11,861 nt of DNA from contig JAIWOL010000036.1 of NCBI GenBank assembly GCA_020216925.1, forward strand, positions 1 through 11,861, read 5' to 3'. Shown in pieces: positions 6,245 through 11,861 of this stretch. The DNA comes from Thiobacillus sp. (GTDB taxonomy: Bacteria; Pseudomonadota; Gammaproteobacteria; Burkholderiales; Thiobacillaceae). Positions within the stretch are counted from its first letter, which is position 1. Each line of letters begins with the position of its first letter. The notes beneath the pieces were generated by a model. It saw nothing but the letters and a program-made list of their open reading frames with translations. It had not been told where the DNA came from and made no database searches. The position numbers and the translations under genes were made by a program.

Positions 6245-9172
6245 TTACTGACATGCCTCGCATTCCTCGAACCCCGGATCGCCCGGCCGCATGGTGCACA
6301 CCTTGCCGGCAATCTCGGGCTCGGGCAGGTTCGCCGCCACGGCTTCCAGCGCACTCACCGGCGCCGATGCGGCGCGCATGCCGCTGCCGCCATGCGCGGA
6401 CACGGCATTCAACTCCCCGCCCTTGCCGGTGGATTTCTCGGCCGAGGTGGCACCCAGGGTGCGCAGGTAATACGTGGTCTTCAGGCCACGGATCCACGCC
6501 AGTTTGTAGGTTTCGTCGAGTTTCTTGCCCGAGGCGCCGGCCATGTAGATATTGAGGCTTTGGGCCTGGTCGATCCATTTCTGGCGGCGGCTCGCGCACT
6601 CGATCAGCCATTTGGGATCCATCTCGAACGCGGTGGCGTAGAGCGCGCGGATGTCGGACGGGATGCGGTCGATCCTGGCGAGCGAGCCGTCGAAGTACTT
6701 GATGTCGGCGACCATGACCTCGTCCCACATGCCGAGTTTCTTGAGGTCGGCGACGAGATACTTGTTGGTGACGGTGAATTCGCCCGACAGGTTCGACTTC
6801 ACGTACAGGTTCTGGTAGGTCGGCTCGATGCTGGCCGACACGCCGACAATGTTGGCGATGGTGGCGGTGGGCGCGATCGCCAGGCAGTTGGAGTTGCGCA
6901 TGCCGTACTGCGCGATGCGCGCGCGCAGGCTGTCCCAGTCGAGGGTGCTGCTCATGTCCACGTCGAGGTAGCCGCCGCGCTCTTCGGCCAGCAGCTTGAT
7001 CGAGTCCTGCGGCAGGATGCCGCGGCTCCACAGGCTGCCTTCGAAGCTGGAGTAGCGGCCGCGTTCCTGCGCCAGCTCGGTGGAGGCCCAGTAGGCATAG
7101 TAGGCGACGGCCTCCATCGAGCGGTCGGCGAATTCGACGGCCGCATCGGAGGCGTAGGGCACGCGCAGTTCCTGCAGCGCGTCCTGGAAACCCATGATGC
7201 CAAGGCCGACGGGACGGTGCTTGAGGTTGGAATTGCGCGCCTTGCCGACGGCGTAGTAGTTCACGTCGACGACGTTGTCGAGCATGCGCATGGCGGTGTG
7301 GATGGTGCACTTCAGCTTGTCGAGGTCGAGCGCCAGGTGGCCGGCGTCGTCGCGCTTCAGGTGGTTGACGAGGTTGACCGAGCCGAGGTTGCACACGGCG
7401 ACTTCCTGTTCGTTGGTGTTGAGCGTGATCTCGGTGCACAGGTTGGAGCTGTGCACGACGCCGACGTGCTGTTGCGGGCTGCGGATGTTGCACGGATCCT
7501 TGAAGGTGATCCAGGGGTGCCCCGTCTCGAACAGCATGGAGAGCATCTTGCGCCACAGCTGCAGCGCGGGCATGCGCTTGAAGTGCCTGATCTCGCCGCG
7601 GTCGGCTTTCCGCTCGTATTCGGTGTAGGCATCAAAGAACGCGCGGCCGTACTTGTCGTGCAGGTCGGGCACGTCGGACGGCGAGAACAGCGTCCAGTCG
7701 CCGTTTTCCATGACGCGCTGCATGAAGAGGTCGGGAATCCAGTTCGCGGTGTTCATGTCGTGGGTACGGCGGCGGTCGTCGCCGGTGTTCTTGCGCAGAT
7801 CGAGGAACTCCTCAATGTCGAGATGCCAGGTTTCGAGATACGCGCACACCGCGCCCTTGCGCTTGCCGCCCTGGTTCACGGCGACGGCGGTGTCGTTGAC
7901 GACTTTCAGGAACGGCACCACCCCCTGCGATTTGCCGTTGGTGCCCTTGATGCGTGCCCCCATGGCGCGCACCGGAGTCCAGTCGTTGCCCAGGCCGCCG
8001 GCGTATTTTTGCAGCATGGCGTTTTCCTTGATGGCCTGGTAGATGCCGTCGAGATCATCCGTCACGGTGGTGAGGTAGCAGCTCGACAGCTGCGAATGGC
8101 GGGTGCCGGAATTGAAGAGCGTCGGCGTGGATGACATGAAGTCGAAGCTGGACAATACCTGGTAGAACTCGATGGCGCGCGCTTCGCGATCGATCTCGTT
8201 GATCGCCAATCCCATCGCCACGCGCATGAAAAAGGCCTGCGGCAGCTCGATGCGCGATTCTTCGATGTGCAGGAAATACCGGTCGTACAGGGTCTGCAGG
8301 CCGAGATAGCCGAACTGGTAGTCGCGGCCGGCGTCGAGCACGGCAGCCAGCCGCGCAAGATCGAACTGGCCGAGCTTTTCGTCGAGCAGCTCGGCAGCGA
8401 TGCCCTTCTTGATGAACTGCGGAAAGTATTCGGCGTAGCGCGCGCCCATCTGCGCCTGCGTGACGGCTTCGCCGAGCACCTCGTGGCGGATGGAGTTGAG
8501 CAGCAGACGCGCGGTGACGAAGGAATAGGCCGGGTCCTGCTCGATCATGGAACGCGCGGCGAGCACCAGCGCCTTTTCGACTTCGGCCATGGGCACGCCG
8601 TCGTAGAGGTCGCGCAGCACGGTCTGCATGATGGGCTCGGCACGGACGTTCTCGCCCAGACCGGCGCAGGCGTCGGCGAGAATCGCGGCCAGCCGCGCGG
8701 TATCGAGCGGTTTCTTCTGGCCGTCCTCGATCACGTGCAGGGTGGCTTCGGGCACGCCGGCGGCCTTGGCCGCAGCGCGTTCCTGCGCGCGCTTCTCGCG
8801 GTAGAGCACGTAGGCGCGGGCGACTTCGTGCTCGCCCGAGCGCATCAGCGCCAGTTCGACCTGGTCCTGGATGTCTTCGATGTGGAAGGTGCCGCCATTC
8901 GGCGCGCGGCGCAGCAGCGCGGCCGTCACCTGGCCGGTGATCGCCTCGACCAGCTCGCGGATGCGCGCCGAGGCCGCGGCCTGGCCGCCCTGCACCGCAA
9001 TGAAAGCCTTGGTCACGGCAATGGCGATCTTGTTCGGCGCAAACCCGACCACCGCACCGTTGCGGCGGATGATTTTGTAGTCGGCGTAACGCGTGTCGAT
9101 CACCACCGGCTCGGCAGTTTCGAAGGGCGGGATGGGGGCGGTTTGGGCGGTTTCGGTGGCGACGGACAGCAT
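6245..9172 (-). CDS. nrdA: Class Ia ribonucleotide reductase, alpha (catalytic) subunit with two ATP-cone regions
   Basis: NrdA reduces ribonucleoside diphosphates to deoxy forms using the radical from NrdB. At 975 residues it is about 200 longer than E. coli NrdA because of its N-terminus. A canonical ATP-cone at about 30-125 (KIIRRNGAVVGFAPNKIAIA) is followed by a second cone-like region at about 145-230 (HVIEDGQKKPLDTARLAAIL) that lacks the R/K-R-D/N-G nucleotide motif. Catalytic residues are all seen: Cys365 (QLSSCYL) and Cys594 (AVCNLGSVNL) as the reducing pair, and Asn577, Cys579 and Glu581 (SNLCTEI) at the thiyl-radical site. Tyr901-Tyr902 (KTTYYLRT) serve radical transfer, and C-terminal CEAC (971-974) is the dithiol shuttle. 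ATG 9172 is chosen because AAGGAG lies 8 nt upstream. A longer frame to TTG 9271 adds a 33-residue unlikely extension across a DnaA box. Upstream NrdR-like and DnaA-like sites suggest regulation. Confidence 0.97.
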   Translation of the reverse strand: MLSVATETAQTAPIPPFETAEPVVIDTRYADYKIIRRNGAVVGFAPNKIAIAVTKAFIAVQGGQAAASARIRELVEAITGQVTAALLRRAPNGGTFHIEDIQDQVELALMRSGEHEVARAYVLYREKRAQERAAAKAAGVPEATLHVIEDGQKKPLDTARLAAILADACAGLGENVRAEPIMQTVLRDLYDGVPMAEVEKALVLAARSMIEQDPAYSFVTARLLLNSIRHEVLGEAVTQAQMGARYAEYFPQFIKKGIAAELLDEKLGQFDLARLAAVLDAGRDYQFGYLGLQTLYDRYFLHIEESRIELPQAFFMRVAMGLAINEIDREARAIEFYQVLSSFDFMSSTPTLFNSGTRHSQLSSCYLTTVTDDLDGIYQAIKENAMLQKYAGGLGNDWTPVRAMGARIKGTNGKSQGVVPFLKVVNDTAVAVNQGGKRKGAVCAYLETWHLDIEEFLDLRKNTGDDRRRTHDMNTANWIPDLFMQRVMENGDWTLFSPSDVPDLHDKYGRAFFDAYTEYERKADRGEIRHFKRMPALQLWRKMLSMLFETGHPWITFKDPCNIRSPQQHVGVVHSSNLCTEITLNTNEQEVAVCNLGSVNLVNHLKRDDAGHLALDLDKLKCTIHTAMRMLDNVVDVNYYAVGKARNSNLKHRPVGLGIMGFQDALQELRVPYASDAAVEFADRSMEAVAYYAYWASTELAQERGRYSSFEGSLWSRGILPQDSIKLLAEERGGYLDVDMSSTLDWDSLRARIAQYGMRNSNCLAIAPTATIANIVGVSASIEPTYQNLYVKSNLSGEFTVTNKYLVADLKKLGMWDEVMVADIKYFDGSLARIDRIPSDIRALYATAFEMDPKWLIECASRRQKWIDQAQSLNIYMAGASGKKLDETYKLAWIRGLKTTYYLRTLGATSAEKSTGKGGELNAVSAHGGSGMRAASAPVSALEAVAANLPEPEIAGKVCTMRPGDPGFEECEACQ

Positions 9173-9180
9173 CGGCGAGG

Positions 9181-9186
9181 CTCCTT
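9181..9186 (-). promoter_or_regulatory. nrdA ribosome-binding site (fixes the start)
   Basis: AAGGAG on the minus strand, 8 nt before ATG 9172, is a full match to the Shine-Dalgarno core. It decides between this start and the in-frame TTG 33 codons upstream, which has no comparable site. Confidence 0.9.
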
Positions 9187-9252
9187 GGTGGTGGTGAACG
9201 ACAGACCGGATACCGTGCCCCGGCACCCGCTCCGAACGGGTTTCATACCGGG

Positions 9253-9261
9253 TTATGCACA
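9253..9261 (+). promoter_or_regulatory. DnaA box TTATGCACA in the nrdA leader
   Basis: This is an exact match to the DnaA-box consensus TTATNCACA, on the plus strand. It lies 81 bp upstream of the nrdA start codon and downstream of the predicted transcription start. DnaA is a known regulator of nrdAB in E. coli. A second exact match at 9287-9295 in the same orientation, 34 bp away, makes chance less likely. Confidence 0.65.
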
Positions 9262-9286
9262 GCTTTCCCAACCCCCGTGCACGCTT

Positions 9287-9295
9287 TTATTCACA
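9287..9295 (+). promoter_or_regulatory. DnaA box TTATTCACA overlapping an NrdR-like box
   Basis: This is a second exact TTATNCACA match, in the same orientation as the one at 9253. Its last five bases overlap the first five of the palindromic NrdR-like site 9291-9306, so the two proteins could compete for this spot. Position relative to the predicted start site is about +27 to +35. Confidence 0.65.
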
Positions 9296-9306
9296 ACATG
9301 TTGTGG
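9291..9306 (-). promoter_or_regulatory. NrdR box 1 (promoter-distal)
   Basis: TCACAACATGTTGTGG contains a perfect 14-bp palindrome (CACAACA/TGTTGTG, 9292-9305). It fits every invariant base of the NrdR-box consensus acaCwAtATaTwGtgt (C, w, A, A, T, T, w, G) and differs only at four weakly conserved positions. NrdR is the ATP/dATP-sensing repressor of ribonucleotide reductase genes and binds paired boxes. The partner site lies 32 bp away. Confidence 0.75.
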
Positions 9307-9322
9307 TGCGACCAGGAGTCGA

Positions 9323-9338
9323 ATACAAATTCTAGGTG
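9323..9338 (-). promoter_or_regulatory. NrdR box 2, overlapping the nrdA -10 element
   Basis: ATACAAATTCTAGGTG is a weaker match. It keeps the C-w-A left core and T-x-T-w-G right core of the NrdR consensus but has T where the conserved central A is expected. Its start is 32 bp from that of box 1, which agrees with the roughly three-helical-turn spacing known for paired NrdR boxes. It covers the -10 hexamer, where binding would block transcription. Confidence 0.6.
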
Positions 9339-9356
9339 GGTCGCCAGGCATGTCAA
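9329..9356 (-). promoter_or_regulatory. Sigma70-like promoter of nrdA
   Basis: On the minus strand TTGACA (9356-9351) is a perfect -35 hexamer. After a 16-bp spacer comes TAGAAT (9334-9329), 5 of 6 for the -10. Transcription would start near 9322 and give a leader of about 150 nt before nrdA. Overlap with the NrdR-like box at 9323-9338 supports its being the regulated promoter. Confidence 0.72.
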
Positions 9357-9379
9357 CCGGCAAGCGCTGACTCGCGGCA

Positions 9380-9403
9380 GTTTTTTTGTCAGGCGAAAAA
9401 AAC
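9380..9403. repeat. A7/T7 inverted repeat upstream of the nrdA promoter
   Basis: GTTTTTTT (9380-9387) and AAAAAAAC (9396-9403) are exact reverse complements around GTCAGGCG. The block lies about 24-47 bp upstream of the nrdA -35. It could be a weak bidirectional terminator separating the Sel1/TonB transcript from nrdA, or an A-tract stretch that bends DNA and aids the promoter. Neither role is proven by sequence. Confidence 0.4.
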
Positions 9404-9454
9404 GCCCGGCAAATCAAGCCGCTGATGCACGGGGATGCTCAAGGAATAAACAGG

Positions 9455-9475
9455 AAAACAGCCCGATGCGGGCTG
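9455..9475 (-). terminator. Rho-independent terminator for the TonB-Sel1 transcript
   Basis: On the minus strand the stem CAGCCCG/CGGGCTG (9459-9475, 7 bp, 3-nt loop) is followed at once by TTTT (9458-9455), then CCTGTTTATT. This is the standard form of an intrinsic terminator. It lies about 165 bp past the Sel1 stop and about 100 bp upstream of the nrdA promoter, so it would insulate nrdA. Confidence 0.75.
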
Positions 9476-9501
9476 GCAGGCAAAAACGCGGCGGCAGGCC
9501 T

Positions 9502-9619
9502 GATGCCGGCATCGTCCGGCAGCCGGCAAAATTGCCAGACGGCTCCGGCCGACGCGCAAATACTGCCGAATTTTTGCGCAGGCGGGAAACGCAAACCGGG
9601 CTGGCCGGAGCCGCCTGGC
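9502..9619. repeat. Cluster of inverted repeats after the Sel1 gene
   Basis: Three structures lie within 120 bp. GATGCCGGCATC (9502-9513) is a perfect 12-bp palindrome. A 17-bp arm at 9534-9550 pairs with 9603-9619 at 16 of 17 positions (core GGCTCCGGCC/GGCCGGAGCC). Nested inside it, GCGCAAA (9554-9560) pairs with TTTGCGC (9573-9579). On the minus strand the long stem begins 20 nt after the Sel1 stop and is followed by AATTTTG. It could fold as an mRNA 3' end upstream of the terminator at 9455-9475, or be a REP-like element. Confidence 0.6.
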
Positions 9620-9638
9620 CCCCTTGTTGTTTACCGTT

Positions 9639-11210
9639 TCATTGCAGGGGCTTCGCCACCGGCGCGCCCGGTTCGTTGAGCGGCAGGGTGGCCCCACCCT
9701 GGGCCGGCGCAGCGGGTTTTGGCGCGGCAGCAGGCGTGCCGGATGCCGCCGGGCTGGCGGGTGTGGCCTTGGCGCGCTGCTCCATCAGCGCGCCCAGGTT
9801 GAGCATGGCGCGGGCGTAGCCCTGATCGGCCGCGCGTTTGAACCATTCGGTGGCCTCGGCCAGGTTCTGCTGCACGCCGTGCCCGTCGCGCAGCAACGCT
9901 CCGAGGTTGTTCTGCGCGGCGGCGTCGCCCGCTTCGGCGGCACGGCGATACCACTGCGCGGCAGTGGCGGGGTCCTTGGCCACGGCGCGGCCGCTTTCAT
10001 ACAGCACGCCAAGGTTGTTCTGCGCCTGCGCGTCGTTCTGGGCAGCGGCGCGAGCGAGCCACTGCACGGCTTCGGCGTCCTGGTTCTTTTCGAGCAGCAG
10101 CCAGCCGAGGCGGCTTTGCGCGGCCGGCAGGTTCTGGTCGGCGGCGCGACGATAAACGGCCAGCGCCTCATCGAAAGTGGCCGGATTGCTTTCGAGCAGA
10201 CTGGCCAAGTTGAGCTGCCCCATGGGATCGCCGGCCGCGGCAGCCACGCGGTACCAGCGCACGGCTTCGCTCATGTCGGTGGGCACGCCGCGGCCGTCGC
10301 GGTACAGCGTGCCGAGGTTGTTGGCGGCCACCGGATGGCCCTTGTCGGCAGCCTGGCGATAGGCCTGGGCGGCAAGCGCTTCGTTCTTGGGTACGCCTTC
10401 GCCCTGCTCGGCCATCCAGCCCAGCTGGGTCTGCGAATCCAGGTCGCCCTGCTGGGCGGCCTGGATGAACCATTTCGTCGCTTCAACCGGATTGGCCGCG
10501 CCGCCCTGCCCTTTCAGGTGCATCCAGCCCAGCTTGGCCTGGGCGGCGGCGTTGCCCTGTTCGGCGGCGCGGGTGAACCACTCGCGGGCTGCTTCGTAAT
10601 CCACCGCCACGCCGTCGAGGCCTTCGCGGTACACCGTGCCGAGGTTGGCCTGGGCGAGCGCATTGCCCTGCTGGGCCGCTTCGATGAGCAGCTTGATGGC
10701 CTGGCCGGCATTGCGCGCCACGCCTTCGCCACGCGCATACTTGAGCGCCAGGTTGTTCATGGCGGCGGCGTCGCCGTTGTTGGCGGCGCGGGTCAGCCAT
10801 TTCACGGCTTCAACGTCGTTCTTCGGCACGATTTCGCCACGCTCGTAGACGGCGGCCAGGTAGCTTTGCGCGGCGGTGAGGTTCTGCGAGGCCGCGCGGG
10901 TGAGGAAGTCGATGCCGGTGGCGGGATCCTTCGCCGCAACGCCGCGCCCCTCGATCAGCAGCAGCGCCAGGTTGTACTGGGCGGTGGGTTCGTTCTGCAA
11001 GGCGGCGCGGCGATACCATTCGACGGCCTTTTTCTCGTCCTTTTCGACGCCATCGCCTTTCTCATACGCCCAGCCCATTTTCATCTGTGCTTCGGGGTCG
11101 CCACGCTCGGCGGCCATCTGGTAGTAGCGCATCCACTCGGGCAGCGCAGCAGCTGCGTGGGCCAGTTGAAGGAAACCTGCACAGGCAAGCGCCAGAATCA
11201 ATCGGTTCAT
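9639..11210 (-). CDS. Secreted Sel1/TPR-like repeat protein
   Basis: The 523-residue protein opens with a signal peptide (MNRLILALACAGFLQLAHA), probably cut after residue 19, so it should be periplasmic or envelope-located. Residues 30-456 are 12 consecutive Sel1-like repeats of mostly 36-37 residues with the pattern YRRAAEAGDAAAQNNLGALL then a G-x-G-V loop. A partial 13th covers 457-478. Units 9 and 10 are only 33 and 32 residues long, with a shortened second loop. The last 43 residues (481-523) are Ala/Pro-rich and probably disordered. Sel1 repeats form alpha-alpha solenoids that bind partner proteins; no catalytic residues are expected. AAGGAG (11218-11223) lies 7 nt before the ATG and overlaps the stop of the upstream TonB-domain gene, which argues for translational coupling and shared function. 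The specific partner is unknown. Confidence 0.92.
   Translation of the reverse strand: MNRLILALACAGFLQLAHAAAALPEWMRYYQMAAERGDPEAQMKMGWAYEKGDGVEKDEKKAVEWYRRAALQNEPTAQYNLALLLIEGRGVAAKDPATGIDFLTRAASQNLTAAQSYLAAVYERGEIVPKNDVEAVKWLTRAANNGDAAAMNNLALKYARGEGVARNAGQAIKLLIEAAQQGNALAQANLGTVYREGLDGVAVDYEAAREWFTRAAEQGNAAAQAKLGWMHLKGQGGAANPVEATKWFIQAAQQGDLDSQTQLGWMAEQGEGVPKNEALAAQAYRQAADKGHPVAANNLGTLYRDGRGVPTDMSEAVRWYRVAAAAGDPMGQLNLASLLESNPATFDEALAVYRRAADQNLPAAQSRLGWLLLEKNQDAEAVQWLARAAAQNDAQAQNNLGVLYESGRAVAKDPATAAQWYRRAAEAGDAAAQNNLGALLRDGHGVQQNLAEATEWFKRAADQGYARAMLNLGALMEQRAKATPASPAASGTPAAAPKPAAPAQGGATLPLNEPGAPVAKPLQ
9777..11123 (-). repeat. Degenerate tandem array of about 108-bp Sel1 coding units
   Basis: The DNA for Sel1 residues 30-478 is an array of about 12.5 diverged units of 96-111 bp. 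The most alike parts encode the AAAQNNLG helix core and the WYRRAA junction. Divergence between units is high, so the array looks old and not a recent slippage expansion. Confidence 0.7.
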
Positions 11211-11221
11211 GAGTGCACTCC

Positions 11222-11861
11222 TTACGGCAATTTGTATTCAATCGGAACGTCGAGCCACATGGCGACCGCCATGCCGTGACGTTGGCCGGGATGGAAACGC
11301 CAGCCGCGCACGGTGTCGAGCGCGGCGAGATCGAGCGTCTGCGCGCCACTGCTGTGCTTGATCCAGATCTGGCCGACCTGGCCGTCGGGCTGAATCTCGG
11401 CGCGCACCACCACGCGGCCTTCGGCACGCGAGCCCAGTGCCTGGAAGGGATAGCGCGGCAGCTGGTTGCCGGGATGATGGCGCGGCGGGGTTTCGTCGGG
11501 CAGGCTGGCGGCGGTGGCGTTGATCGAATCGAGCCCTTTGGGAATCGGTTTGCGATCGAAACCGGCAAACATGAGCGGCAGTTCGCAGATCGAGCGTGGC
11601 GAATTCACTTTCAACGCAGGCGCGTTGAAACGTTCTTCGATGACGCGGGCCTCGCCATTGGCCTGTTCGGTCTGAAGGGCGGCGAGGCGCGTTTCGCGCA
11701 TGGGCTGGGCGGGCGCGGCGCTGTCGGCGCGACCGCTCAATTGGCCCGTGCCGCTGTCCGCGTCGAGGCGCGCGCCTGCGTTCGAACCGGCGGCAGCCAG
11801 CAGCGGGGTGGCGCCTTCGCGCACGCTCCCGCCACTGCCTGCAAGCTGCGGCGCACGGCCT
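11222..11861 (-). CDS. TonB C-terminal-domain protein (5' end outside window)
   Basis: The last 212 residues are visible and the frame stays open through the right edge, so the start and any N-terminal membrane anchor are missing. A GTG at 11824 is in frame, but nothing marks it as the true start. The C-terminal roughly 75 residues match the TonB fold. NQLPRYPFQALGSRAEGRVV is the YP-x-x-A motif with the G-x-V strand. VRAEIQPDGQVGQIWIKHSS, then LDLAALDTVRGWRFHPG and a closing strand MWLDVPIEYKLP follow. The region before it (about residues 1-130 of the visible part) is low-complexity to unstructured, as in TonB linkers. TonB proteins couple inner-membrane proton motive force to outer-membrane transport, but TonB-domain proteins also serve other envelope tasks. 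The stop is 11 bp before the Sel1 gene. No ExbB/ExbD is seen in the window. Confidence 0.85.
   Translation of the reverse strand, partial: GRAPQLAGSGGSVREGATPLLAAAGSNAGARLDADSGTGQLSGRADSAAPAQPMRETRLAALQTEQANGEARVIEERFNAPALKVNSPRSICELPLMFAGFDRKPIPKGLDSINATAASLPDETPPRHHPGNQLPRYPFQALGSRAEGRVVVRAEIQPDGQVGQIWIKHSSGAQTLDLAALDTVRGWRFHPGQRHGMAVAMWLDVPIEYKLP

Noticed and set aside
5981..6354. Two small minus-strand open frames (63 and 82 codons) over the nrdA-nrdB gap
   Set aside because: They fall on the inverted-repeat element, one runs into the nrdA 3' end, and neither has a good ribosome-binding site; best read as repeat-derived.
6137..8134. 665-codon plus-strand open frame opposite nrdA
   Set aside because: It begins in the intergenic repeat, runs antisense to nrdA catalytic motifs and has the composition of a shadow frame.
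9173..9271. 33-codon N-terminal extension of nrdA from a TTG start
   Set aside because: No Shine-Dalgarno site, it crosses the DnaA box at 9253, and ATG 9172 has AAGGAG at 8 nt.
9771..11126. Regular repeats that might suggest a CRISPR-like array
   Set aside because: The repeats are about 108 bp, diverged, in frame and encode Sel1 units.
9624..11279. 551-codon plus-strand open frame opposite the Sel1 gene
   Set aside because: Its apparent repeats mirror the Sel1 repeats on the other strand, which has a signal peptide and a ribosome-binding site.

Overview
This is a GC-rich bacterial chromosomal window with strong Shine-Dalgarno sites. Its gene content (Tex, class Ia ribonucleotide reductase with a long NrdA carrying duplicated ATP-cones, a Sel1-repeat/TonB pair) fits a proteobacterium. 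A betaproteobacterium is my best guess, inferred from general protein character and not from any search. I see no rRNA, tRNA, CRISPR array, transposase or prophage gene.

Layout, left to right. Positions 1-200 (minus) hold the N-terminal part of a hydrophobic DUF456-type membrane protein that runs off the left edge. Divergent from it are a small CoA-binding-fold protein (261-677) and the transcription accessory protein gene tex (716-3052), both on plus. Tex converges on a run of minus-strand genes: a GXSXG serine hydrolase/lipase (3126-4628), nrdB (4772-5899) and nrdA (6245-9172). A 345-bp gap separates nrdA from nrdB and is filled by a two-part inverted-repeat element. A 466-bp intergenic region (9173-9638) carries the nrdA control region and the 3' ends of an upstream minus-strand pair: a secreted Sel1-repeat protein (9639-11210) and a TonB C-terminal-domain protein (11222 to the right edge, 5' truncated).

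How they work together. NrdA and NrdB form the aerobic ribonucleotide reductase. Their upstream region is the most informative non-coding stretch. A sigma70-like promoter (TTGACA, 16 bp, TAGAAT) has two NrdR-box-like sites 32 bp apart, one lying on the -10 element. Two exact matches to the DnaA-box consensus TTATNCACA lie in the leader. This suggests joint control by deoxynucleotide level (NrdR) and replication initiation (DnaA). The Sel1 and TonB genes are 11 bp apart, with the Sel1 ribosome-binding site overlapping the TonB stop codon, so they are probably coupled and act in the envelope. The rest is ordinary housekeeping sequence. I found no convincing new multi-gene system; the points worth a second look are the nrdA control region, the repeat inside the nrd locus and the uncharacterised hydrolase.
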